Of a DNA stretch of 64,000 nt, positions 43,701 to 55,078 are shown piece after piece. The DNA is from Onchocerca volvulus (taxonomy: Eukaryota > Nematoda > Chromadorea > Rhabditida > Onchocercidae). The stretch lies in the NCBI GenBank assembly GCA_000499405.2, contig HG738137.1, forward strand, positions 3,348,001 through 3,412,000, given 5' to 3'. The stretch's first letter is position 1. Each line of letters opens with the position of its first letter. The notes beneath the pieces were generated by a model, which had not been told where the DNA came from, ran no database searches, and saw only the letters and a program-made list of their open reading frames with translations. The translations under genes were made by a program, and so were the position numbers.

Positions 43701-46663
43701 ATTGGTGATGAAATTGAGGAAAAATTGGAGAAACTATATTTCTTTCGTCATATTTTCGCAACATTGCTTTTTAAATGAGTAAATATTTATCTAGTAAAAT
43801 AAATCTGTTACAAAGGCTTTTGCAGACATATAATTTTTAGTTACCGTATATATTTTGATCTTAAAAAAAGATTAGAAAAAGGCTTCTAATAACTGCTGAT
43901 TGATTCACTACAGCCATCAATACCTCATTTCCTAAACTACGGCATTCTGCTTCACATTTATGAGCATTTCCTGCTGAACTTATCTGCGAGAAATTTTGTT
44001 GTAGATCAGTGGCGACTTTTCGAAGAAATAGTTCAGTTATTCTCAGGAATCTGTATGTGGTGATGTAATATTACATCACCTGCATACATGATATACAACA
44101 ATAAACTATCAATTCATTAAGAATGACTGATTCTAATCAAACGATCATCATTATGAATCGGAAAACAATAGAGATACTCACCATATTGCGATATTGTTGC
44201 TCGGTGAAAGCGCTTGTTGATGCGGCGACAACCAGTCGATCAGTCGCTGCGACGGTCGCAGGACCATGTGCTGAATCAAACGCAGCCGTAACACCCGCAA
44301 TTAAATCTTCATCAGGCTGAGATGCACCGATGGTCCGTTGAGGATAGCCACCACTAGGAGCAGGTACGGCTGCCTGCAAAACAAGGATGAGTTTTTGGTC
44401 GAAATCGATTATTGATTTTATATATATATATGTTCCAGTCGCTAATGGTGGATGTATTAATATCGAATCTTTGCTACACTCAGAATAATATTGCTGATAA
44501 GGAACAAAGTCATTCAAAAAATACTTTTTATTTATATTCACATAAAAATAGTATAAAGAAGAAATCTCTAAAATCACAAAAATTAAATTTCGAATAAAAT
44601 TGTTAGATTACCTGCTGAGCGATTGAGTAACCTTGTCCCTGAACAGAAGGATAGCTAACGGGTGCAGCTGCAGCATAGCTAGCAGCGCTGGTTGTATACG
44701 AACTTGCAGCGTAAGCTACGGATGGCTCATAACTATTACTGTAAGCAGCAGCTGGATGAATCGGAGCCGGAGGCGAATACTCACCGTATGGTGAATATGC
44801 GATCCCTTGAACTTCGGCCATTTGTTTGTGCATTCGAACCTGCAATACAAGTAATGATAGTGACATCCTGGTGACACACCTTGTAGATTATCTAAAAGTA
44901 TGCGAAGATGTCACGGCCAATAGTCAATATAATAATATAATGATGGCTAAGATATGCGGCAAGTAGAATGGATCAACTTGGTTTGATATTGCATGCCAGA
45001 CACTTCAGAATACAACTTTAGATAGAGTTATATCATTATGATAGAGAAATATAATAACAATGTTCCGGTTGTTAATGATTAGGTAAATGACTCGCAAATG
45101 ATTGATGCCTGTTTGTTTTGATTACATAAGTAGAAGTGGAGAGACCGAGAAGAAAGAAGAAGAGGAACGGGATTAAAATTCTCAACTAATGGAATAGGTA
45201 CACCATAAATGACCTTGACTTGTCAATAATGACCGCATCGAATATTTCAAATGACAACTCTACTAGTTGAAAATGTGATCTTGAATCTGAAATTTCATCT
45301 GATTGTCAGTTCCAATTAAAAATAGTACAGATTTCGGGTCATCAAAAAGTTTTATTTGAGGAAATCAATCAAACTTGCAGTTTTCAACCGTTATTTCAGT
45401 AAAAAATTATTCTAGCTTATCTCTCACTGCTACACTGAGACACAATTCATTACGGATGTCGCAAAAAGTAATGGAAGGACAGAAAAAAAAACGAGCGATG
45501 CTTCCGTAAAAGTAAAAGATGTTGTTTCCTATGAAATACTGTGAAAAGAAATTCTTAGCAAAAGAGCTAAATTTTGAGTAAGAAGAAATTACTATGAGCT
45601 CATTTCAGTTCATAATGGAAACTATGTTCGACTAATCTATATAGATAGAAATGTAAATGTTCATTGTGGCTTTTGATACAACGTTGCATTTCGCGTATTT
45701 CTATACAAATATAACTACTTTTTTTTACTGTCATAAGAATCAACATGTTTACCGCCAAAATACTCTACACCCGGCTACGCTTCATGTACAGCTAATTTGA
45801 AATAAATACTCATGATGATTCTCAATGAAAGGGATGAGATGAATTATTTTGCCTGATTCTGGAATTTTATCTAGTTTTCTGGTGGAATGCAAAAAATCGA
45901 GTTTACAATAAAAGAAAAAAAAAGCATCTCAAACAGACAAATATAATTTTCACCTCATCTTCAACTTTTTCCCGTTGTTTCTTACTCATTCGGCCGAACT
46001 TCACCGCATCTCGGCTCATTCCAAGCTCTAAACATTTCTTCAAACGACAGTACTGGCATCGATTCCGATTTACTCGATCAACGATACATTTTTGCTGTCT
46101 AGGACATTGATAGTTGTTGAGTGTCGATTGACTGCGCCGAAAAAACCCCTAAAAAAAAAAAAAAAAAAAGGAAAAAAAATTGAATGGAAGTAAATCCTAT
46201 TTTTTTCTCCAAAAAATGCTTCATTTTCTCACGAAATTTTGAAACCACTTTTGATTGAAGAAAATAGAATAATTTTAACTCTTTTTCAAATCTTATTTTA
46301 GTGATTCACAATGAAATCTTTAATTTTATAGAAGAAAATGAAAATCTAATGCAGTTGCAGTTGCAATTCTTATGATTGAGCATACTGATAAATTTAATAA
46401 CCGAAAAGGTCAATCTCTTTAGAAATTTCTCATTAAATTTCAAAATTGACTAGGTATTTTAGCTAGAACATCCTAAAATTTCAAAATAGGCTAACGTGTT
46501 TCAGATTCTTATCGGTTCCTAAGGAATATGAATGCCGAAAAATACCGAAATGAAGAACTAAAGAATTTTTAATTTACTTTGCATCCTTCACAGGTAATGA
46601 CGCCATAATGTACTCCAGAAGATTTGTCACCGCAAACTTTGCACGGAATTACTTCAATTTGTG
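40719..46663 (-). CDS. nhr-23: NHR-23 / ROR / DHR3-type nuclear hormone receptor (N-terminus not located)
   Basis: Minus-strand exons: 46663-46578, 46148-45954, 44839-44612, 44373-44182, 43983-43924, 41558-41289, 41186-41034, 40895-40719 (stop TGA 40721-40719); about 453 residues. DNA-binding domain: [22 protein letters not shown], joined to [20 protein letters not shown] and [20 protein letters not shown], then the A-box [20 protein letters not shown]. All eight zinc-binding cysteines are present and the P-box is EGCKG, as in ROR/NHR-23, which bind AGGTCA half-sites as monomers. The hinge is Ala/Tyr/Ser-rich. The ligand-binding domain has [20 protein letters not shown] and ends with the AF-2 helix LYKELF. 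C. elegans NHR-23 drives moulting gene oscillation. The first exon shown begins in phase 1, so at least one upstream exon is missing. Exon 43983 may extend upstream to about 44043: the added frame ([20 protein letters not shown]) resembles ROR helix 1, but its phase does not fit. Confidence 0.93.
44059..44080. repeat. perfect 22-bp palindrome at an nhr-23 acceptor
   Basis: Two contiguous copies of GGTGATGTAAT in perfect inverted repeat, with no spacer. With one mismatch and one extra base the symmetry extends to GTATG...CATAC on both sides. On the coding (minus) strand the right arm is preceded by TATGCAG and the left arm is followed by ACATACAG, so a potential acceptor sits at each foot. The arms resemble bZIP-type TTACATCA half-sites. 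Confidence 0.85.
45621..45775 (-). repeat. dispersed repeat copy inside an nhr-23 intron
   Basis: The reverse complement shows TATTTTGGCGGTAAACATGT, then TTGTATAGAAATACG, GCAACGTTGTATCAAAAGCC and a run into TATATAGATTAGTCGAACAT. These are the blocks seen near 31340-31700 in the opposite orientation. It lies in the intron between the DNA-binding-domain exon and the hinge exon. Confidence 0.65.
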
Positions 46664-49449
46664 CTGAAACTAACCAAACAAAATCAGTGTTGTTTGTAAC
46701 CTGAATTTCAATTTTTTTCAAACATTCCTGGGTCCCATGTTGTGTCTTCTTTGGAGTTTATAAGTAAATATAATTCGAGAAATGTGCGCAAAGACCAACC
46801 ATGTGTGTGTATATAAAATTATAGAGAAGTAATAGAATAATAAAAAGAAGTTTTTTATTCCGAATCTTTAAGTTTAAAATAATTATTTTCGATTTATAAT
46901 CAGACTGAAGAAAACAAACTATCTGCTGTTTCAAAAAAGAGCTATCTTTTACGCTTGTTTCCACTTGGATAAATTGCAATGAACGAAAGAATTAACTAAA
47001 ATTATTTTAAACTAAAAAATTAAAACCAATCAGTTAATTTCATTTGATTATGCTGCAGTTCAACAAGGAATAATAATATAGTAAACTGGAAACACAAATG
47101 ATGTTTCTCGTAACTCTAATGAAATCATCCTCTTTTAATTAATCTAAGAAATTTATCAAAGACAAAGTTTCGAGACCTAATGTTTTATTGAGCTGGAACT
47201 ATCTAGCAATTAACTAGAATTTGAATAGATGTAATCATAAAATATCTGTAGATACTAATTATAATTATTCGATGTCGAACATTGACAGTAATAATACAAA
47301 AGATAGAGAAAACTGATGAGAGCCAGGCTAGAAATTTCAATTAGAAATGAATATTTTTTGAAGAGCAGAGATTTCCAAATTTCACATACTTCAAGATGGA
47401 TCAATTTCAGTTTGAATTTGTCCGAGTTTCACTATTTATATATTTTGAAGTCTATCATGTATAAAATGGAAATAATTTTTATAAATAGATTCATCATTGC
47501 AAAATTCGATCGAAAAATATTTTCGAAAACAAGATTTAAATTATTTTCAACATTAATGAGCTTTGAACTTTTTTTGGAATGAATATGATCATTACAGTGA
47601 AAGATTTGACCTCATGAAATTTATACTGAGTCTTTAAAATTCTTGCATCATGGTAGAATTTATGGCAGAATTTAATAATTCTTTAGAATTTAAAACCCTA
47701 TAATAGTTTTTGTATTACTGTAATTTATTGAAGAGACCAAGAATGCTAATATTACTAGTAATGTCGTGGAATTTTAAATGGACTAGTAGTAGCAACTACA
47801 TTTTGCAGGTTAGTTACCATATGTTTATGTTGGCTATCGAAACATCATGAACTACGATAATGTTTTCATAAATTCAAACAATAATTCTTTAAAGTCGCAA
47901 AAATGAACAATGTCATGTGATATTATATGGGCATCAAATCCCCAAAAAAAAAAAAGAAAAAAATGTTGAGGAGTGTAGAAGCAAGTCACTACATTAACCG
48001 AAAATTTGGCAGAAATTTTAGAAAAGTGAACTGAAGCATTTCCCATAGATTAGTCGATTAGTTTTCAAATATGAAAAAATCCTTTAGAGTTCTTTTAAGA
48101 ATTGAAGACAGCTCACTTTCACTAATTACCGGCATTTATTTGATGAGTTAGCTAAATCGAATGCTAGCATATTAAACTTTCTTCAACAAGAATTTCGCCT
48201 ACATAATGTTAATAACACATGGATTCTGTTCGTGTAGACAAACCCAATGAATCATTTCATATCTTTTGGTATTACTGCTAAACAGTTTATTTGTTGGAAC
48301 TCTTGACAGCTCATAGATTATTAACATAGTTATTGAACATCATATATTTATAAAATTTACACTAATAGGAAGATTGAAATAATATCCTTAAAATTTTAAA
48401 TTTCTAGTATACGAAAAATTGCAATGATCTGATGAATCTCAACTATCAAATCCATTAAAACATTTGTGATAAAATATTGAATATTGCAAAATCTGACGTG
48501 AACTTTACATATAATGGAATATTCGCTATCGAAAATTCTAAATAATGCATTTCGGCGTCTTTTCATGTCAATGAAATTCGAAAACAGAAAATCACAAATC
48601 TAAAATTAAATTGACCAATTAGAAGAATTGAATATTCAAAGAAAAATTGAACAACTGATATTATTTAAACTATTTAATTAACTAAATAATTTCGGAATAA
48701 ACTAAAAAGGCATGAATACGTTGCCAATTCGATCTTTAACATCTTTTTGATATTTTGTCATTTATTATTTAAACAAAAATGCTGGTAAGAACTTTGAACA
48801 AAAATGATTATATAATTGATGATGTCAGAGAAAGATCGAAGAATCTTTTCATTCAAACATCAGACTAATCAGACAGTAATAGATTACAATAAATTGCATT
48901 GTTGTCACGGCCACTTTCAGGACTGATATGCTCGATTGATTTGCGTGCATACAGTTGCGCGCCATCAGTGGAAATTATACTGCATATTCATCTAGAGAGC
49001 TTTTAAATTCTTACAGTATTGGTGAATCAATTTTCCCTGATGAATTAGCATAATTCAAATTTTCTGATTTCACTTCGAAAGCTTGGCAATGCTTTTATCA
49101 ATATAATCAAAACTACTGCCAATCTATTTTATCGGTGCGAACTTTATGAACCATTTTTCACTAGAAACAACTATACACATTCTTAAATTACTGCAAGAAT
49201 TTTCTCCTTCAAACTACTAATGGTAAATAATTCTGATTTTATCTGGACCGAAGAATACAAGGGAATGAGAGTTCAAATAAACCTTGTCATTCCTTCTATT
49301 AAAATTGAGAAGAAAGAGAGTGGCCTAGAAGGAAGTAAATTGAAAATGATAGTTTCACATCTAATCTAGGATTCTGGGGCACAAAATCTGGGATTCTAGG
49401 GCATAAAATATAGAGCATGGTCGGACTTTAGTAGTATAATAGTAGTAGT
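46664..49449. other. probable 5' intron or upstream region of nhr-23
   Basis: AT-rich, with no exon I can join to the receptor. A less AT-rich patch at about 48900-48990 contains GGCCACTTTCAGG and a GCGCGCC; on the minus strand it reads ATG GCG CGC AAC TGT ATG CAC. No donor in it yields the required phase 1, so I do not call it an exon. Confidence 0.4.
49366..49409. repeat. 22-bp tandem duplication
   Basis: CTAGGATTCTGGGGCACAAA and CTGGGATTCTAGGGCATAAA (each plus AT) lie side by side at 49366-49387 and 49388-49409. They mark the left edge of the GC-rich island. Confidence 0.8.
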
Positions 49450-50534
49450 ACTTGTGTATATCTTTAGATGTTTTATCATTTAAGAGTGTTGTTCCTATAC
49501 TACCAAACACACCAGCAGTAGCATCATTGCTCTTCTGGTTTAGTATTGTTTACGGGTTACATGGTAGTAGAAGGCTGGCTGGGGAAACGTGCAGCGCGAT
49601 GATGGCTGTTGGAAAGCGGAGCAACGGGGGAGGTTCGACACCAAACGAATGGGACCCAGAAACCTGGTTTGGTAGCCCGCTTACCTCGCATTTTTGTAGA
49701 GCAGCAACCAACTGCCGTGTTTCGTCCCTCTCTCCTTTCCTTCGTTTTCCAGAGACCCCGATGGGCGGTAGGCTGACTAACCGATTGGATGCAGGAATAC
49801 CGGAGAACGGACACCAACACTGCGATAATAATGGGTTGGATTGTTGTAAGGACAATCTCCGACAGTCCAACCCCAACAAACGATGGACACTTGACGGGTG
49901 TTTTCGGTACCCAATACGACAGCGGCAACGCCAGATCAAACCAACCAACCAACCAATCAAGTAAGCAACCGAAGAGAACCGACTGTTGTGTGCCTCCACC
50001 TCTTTCGTCCTTTTTTGTGCTGCGCCAACCGACGTCGAGTAGGACGTCTTGTTGGTGATGCTTCTGATACCTGTCCTTCTTGTAGCTGTCGTTGCTAAAA
50101 GAGGTCGAAGGTAGCAAAGTGATAATTGCTTAAAGTGAACAATAACGACTGAAGTGCCACTTCCCGATGCCAAACAACCCAGAAGATCGTTCAAAGCAGG
50201 AAGCCCACTTTAGTTAGCTTCCTCCATATGAAGTAGTGGCAGTGATGACAGCAGTAGCAGTGATAAAAACTGTGATAAGCAATAGTAGTAGTCGTCGCAA
50301 TGGTTCACCCGCAACATCTAGGAATCGGATACCGGCGGCACCGAGGACTGTTGAAGTGCTGTTGCTACTGGAATGCTGCTCTTGCTATTGGAGAATTACA
50401 GAACGTACAGATAGGTAGGTGGTCGCGGTCGTCGTCATCCGACGATACATCTCCTCCTATGCATGAGGAAGTGTGTGCATCTATTTGTCGTGCCTTCTGT
50501 CGTCAACTGCACAGCCAAGTGACAATTGTAATAT

Positions 50535-50665
50535 CAATAGTTGTAGTAGTAACAATAATAATAGTAAATGTAGTAGTAGTAGTAGTGGGAGTAGTAGAAG
50601 TTGTAGTTGTAGTAGTAGTAGTAGTAGTAGTAGTAGCAGTAATGGTAGTGGTAGTAGTATAGTAG
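50535..50665. repeat. (GTA)n trinucleotide repeat
   Basis: An interrupted GTA/TAG array with CAATAATAATAG and AGTTGTAG interruptions and a pure core of about eight to ten units around 50609-50636. It lies within the GC-rich island. Confidence 0.9.
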
Positions 50666-51108
50666 ATGGATGGACAGATAGTGGTCGTGGAGAGGAGGTC
50701 GGATCGGGAGATGCCCTCTCAACTATCCGAATTTGGCGATAGCGATGATGATGGCGATGACGAACTTTCCGAAGTACTAGTAAAACCCGTGATGATGGTC
50801 TATCAGAACCCTTCTTTCTTCAATTTTAGAGATGGAGGTGGTCCTAGAGCGGGGGAGAACAAGGAAGGGGAAACATGGAGGGGCGGGGGAATTGAAATAG
50901 TTTTGAAAACTTTTCAATGTTAAAATAGGGGGGATAGAGGGGAACAAGGGCCAAAACATTTTTATATGTCCGCCAGATACATGCATTATTATTGTGTATT
51001 TGACTGGTACGGAAGGTGGCTGATGCTGCTGGCGATTGTCCCTTCCTCTTCCCTATCTTCCTGATCGGCGAGGACATCGACCCCCGACCCGATGGTCCAT
51101 CAATGTTA

Positions 51109-51160
51109 TTGGTGACGGTGACGGTGACGATGACGCGATGATTGGTGATGATGACGATTG
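51109..51160. repeat. GGTGAC hexamer repeat followed by GATGAC/GATGAT units
   Basis: Three consecutive GGTGAC units, then GATGACGCGATGATTGGTGA and further GATGA repeats near the right border of the GC-rich island. The TGAC spacing recalls nuclear-receptor or bZIP half-sites, but it may be simple repeat DNA. Confidence 0.7.
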
Positions 51161-51259
51161 CTGCTGTAGCGCTGGGTAATCGTACCAGCAGCACCCGATC
51201 GGGTGAAGATGAATTTGTAAAGATGATGGTTCAAAAACCCTTCTTTCCCTGTCTAACAC

Positions 51260-54200
51260 TTTTGTGCGCCAGCTACGTAAAACTTTTTCAATGAATTCTA
51301 CAGAATTTTTCGAGAAATCGGGGATATGGTCGACGAAATCCAGAATGTTTATCATCAGTTTTCCACAAATTTTCCTAACCCTTCGGCACTGTACTTGCGG
51401 TCACCTTTCACATCTCTGAATTTCATCCATGTCAATCGTTTTCTTTCCACCGTAATCGCCAATCATTCACATGGATACACAAATTGTTGCGCATTTTATG
51501 TCAAAACAACCGTATTCAGAGGCAACAATGATAACAGGAATTAGGCCAATTAGTCATAAAAAATGAATAAATAAGAGCTTCACTGCATCTCGATTCTGAT
51601 TTCTTCTTTCTTTTGAACAGCGAATTGGAAATGTTTGAAATGAATGAACTACTCACTCTCACATTAAAAATATTAATTTCTTTCAACACACAAAATAACA
51701 TAAATACAAGAATGTGTGTACACATATTTCAAAGAGTGCAGTAACATCCATCCATCTGTCATGGGAAATGCCATTCAAGACAAGAGGGATTATTTCTTCC
51801 CACTTATCAGTGTTTTTGTTCAGTTGCATAATTAATTATTTCTAGTTTAAAATTAAAGTTAAAATGGCTTGCAAAGATACTGATGGAATGAGATTAAACC
51901 AAAGTGATAGATATCCATCCATTACCTTTCAGTGAACTTTGACATATTGTGACAAATCATGTTTGATGAAATCTCCGATAATTATTCAAGCGAAAATTGA
52001 AAATTAAAAGCAAAGAAATTTATTCATCCCAATATCCACCCAAAATCAAGTCTAGCGGTCTTGTGTCGATCTATGTTAAAATAGGCTTCCATCAGTTTCA
52101 ATCTATCTTATTCCACATAATTGTTCCTTCACTCAGTGAATATAAGTTTCTGTCTTGGGAATGAAATATTATAATACATTATATCTATTCTTAAAATATG
52201 CGAAAGATAAAGAAAAATACTCGTACCTGTAAGATAGCATACATTGGTATGCATAGATCTGATCTAATATTTGATTATCTCGTCCAATTCTCTAAATTAC
52301 TTAAAAATGGATAGAAAAGCTTGACAAGGAAGTGAGTAAGCGAAAGGATAGTATGTTAACTGTGTTCTGGCATCAACTTCCTTCCAGGCAAGAATTTGGG
52401 TATGGTATGATTATCTCTTTTAATCATGAACTTGCACTGATTGATAGTTGAAGGACCGAATCTATTGCATACCGCCAAAGGAATGAGGAAAAATAAGCGA
52501 AAGATGATGTCGCAACAAAGTGCCATGGCGGGGATAGTTAACGTGACAACATTGATCTGTGACACGAAGGTCGTTCAAGGTTCAACAGACTCGGTATCCT
52601 TCAAAAACATTCATTCATTATAAATGCAAAATAAATTGCTCAAACAACTAATAGTCATAAAAAATCAATCAATATGCACCAGAAATTTTATTTGAATAGT
52701 TTTAATGTTATAACTTCCGCGTTTCATAAGAACTATAACTGTTTTTTCATTCTGACAGTCATCGTTCTTATGAAATGCGAAAAATATCGCTGATGCATTT
52801 GCGCAATACCGAAGAAGATTCATTTGACCTTTCAAGTTTGTTCGAATTTTTCAAGCCTTGTAGCATTCCAAATAAATACATTAATTATACATTACTTTCA
52901 CTATCGAAAGTTTCAGTTGTCAAACTTTAGCCAATTGAAATTCGATGATATCTTCATAGATTAATTTGAAACTTCCAAAAATATTTTTCGCTGCACTTTA
53001 AAATTATTCAATCAGTATGGAATAAATGTTCAAGTTCGATTTTACGATATAATCATTTTCCTTATCATCGTTTTCAATACCTGCTATCACGATCAGCATG
53101 AACACATAAGAAAAACAAGTTGCTATAACATTTATTCGCTGCTTCAATTGAATTCCAAGTTTTATTATGCAATGTGTGGTTTTTTTGTGGCACTCATAAA
53201 GTTGCATGCTTTGCGACAATTAACATATCATGCAAGCGATAAAAACAAGCAATTTTTCGGTGCAGCAATGGTGTAAGAATAATATATTGAAACAGAAAGC
53301 ATATTGTAATTGATATTTTATAATAAGCATTACAGAACTAGTGGTAATTGAAAAAATAAATTATCAAAAAAGTTGCACCGAAATTTACTCTAGGAATCCT
53401 TTTTATGATTGCATCCAGGAATCCCGGAGTTAATTAGTCGGGGAATCAGTTACACTATCTGAAATGGAGTTATTAGAAACCAAGTGAGATTTAAAAGTAT
53501 CAGTGATTCCAAATTTATATAGTTCCAGCTCTATCAATTCTCTAATCTCCCTAATGGTCAATATCGAAAAATTAAAACTACTTCAACTGTAACAAAACAT
53601 GGTAAAGTGAAAGAATAAGGAAAATAAACATGAAGATAAGCGAAAAATATACGCATAAATAAGGTAAACGACCATTACCTAACCTTGATGTCACATGTTA
53701 AAATTGACCTGCTTAGTTCGTACCACATTCTCCTGTTTTCTCTAAAAGTTATTTCTCGTCCAATTAAAATCTCAATTTTACTCTGAAAATATATTTCCTT
53801 TGGAAGTTCTATTGTCTACGATGTGAATGATCATCGATTGGTAGCACCAATCAATAATTAATTGATTTATTTTTCATGCAGAAGCAATTTACTAAAGAGG
53901 ACTGCTAATTCTGCAGAAAATATAGCTGAGAAGTATTTTCCTGTCACTATTTCCCACAGTAAAAAAAAGTAACCGAAATTTAACCATCTCGGGATCGTGA
54001 TTTTTCATTGGAACCCATCTATGTTTCTTTGGCAAAGTTCGTCATACATCTGGAAATGATGAGTGGAGAAGTTGATTATGTTTTGGGGGTTGATTACGGA
54101 GATAAGGAGTTGCAGTGGCCAGATTTTGTTGTCTTATGTTGGTGAGATTTATGCTTAAAATGGGGAATAAGTGTTTTTTTGAAAGAGATTAGAATATGAT

Positions 54201-55078
54201 GATATCATGAAGAATAATTTCAGAATCAAAAAAAAAAGAGTAATAACGCAATATTTAAACAAAGAGAAATTGCAAATGTTTATTAAAACGGTGATTAATG
54301 ATAAATAAATAGATGCACGCATATTAATATTTGCCAATTACAGTAACTTTTGGGGATGAAAGAAGGATACACTGTTAAAAAACAGTACAGAAATTGCGTA
54401 CGATAGTTTCGGGTATACAGAAGATTTTGCATCCGGCGTATATTTGAAAGTAAACAAGGTTTCTTTTAGTACTTTCCAGTTTGTGAAAGTTTGGGCTTGA
54501 TTTCTTGTCGTTAAACTACTTCGGTAGTTCTTTTAAATTTCCTAACAACTCTGCCTCCATTTCCTAAAGTTTATTTCATAATGTTTGTAAACTAGCGAGG
54601 TAAAAGAAAGTCGTAAGAAAGTCGTAGGAATATGTACTTATATGTTCATACAGAACTTCTGCATGTACGACTCTCAATTTAACCTCAAACTCAGAGTCTT
54701 TATCGTTTCTATTTTTCTTTTATAGAGCACTGTTTATAGCATTATTGAAATCGTTTATAATTTTTGGGGTTAGAATAGCACTCGAGCTATATTTTTTATG
54801 CATAATTTTAATTGTTATGTACCCATACTCTTCCTGCTTAATTCACACTATACGTAATTTCTTGTCATGCACAAGATCGTTCGGTTTACTTGATAACGCT
54901 TATTTTTTCACATGCCTCGCTGCATTTCGTAATATTCATATGACGTTTATATGTGAAATAGTTACAAATGATTTTACATTGGATTATTATTCTGAAATGA
55001 GGTGGAATATAATCTTTGCTCTAATTTACAGGACAAAAAAAAAACAGTTGATGTGGTCCTGAACCAAAATTTTAAGGA
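51260..55078. other. upstream region of sin-3
   Basis: AT-rich DNA without a supported exon. A 60-codon frame at 52441-52623 and its opposite-strand partner (52356-52565) lie in a slightly less AT-rich patch, but match nothing I know. The region probably carries the sin-3 promoter, and possibly upstream nhr-23 exons on the other strand. Confidence 0.45.

Larger units (their letters stand above)
49450..51250. promoter_or_regulatory. GC-rich island between divergent nhr-23 and sin-3
   Basis: Composition changes abruptly here: near balanced GC, many CpG and GGGG/CCCC runs, against very AT-rich DNA on both sides. Long frames are open on both strands at once (for example 49550-50194 minus and 49452-49964 plus), as expected when stop codons become rare. 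None shows a recognised domain. The island lies 3 kb upstream of the first known nhr-23 exon and about 4 kb upstream of sin-3. It could be a promoter/5' UTR region for either, a hidden exon, or inserted DNA. The assignment is inference from position and composition. Confidence 0.4.

Noticed and set aside
48890..48990. Possible first coding exon of nhr-23 (minus strand, ATG GCG CGC AAC)
   Set aside because: No donor gives phase 1 as required by the exon starting at 46663, and the peptide does not resemble receptor N-termini I know.
49550..50194. 214-codon minus-strand frame in the GC-rich island
   Set aside because: Other long frames are open at the same place on both strands (186 codons minus, 170 codons plus). 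This reflects few stop codons in GC-rich DNA, and no domain is recognisable.
50300..50662. 120-codon frame ending in a long Val run
   Set aside because: The Val-rich tail is the GTA microsatellite translated; not evidence of a gene.
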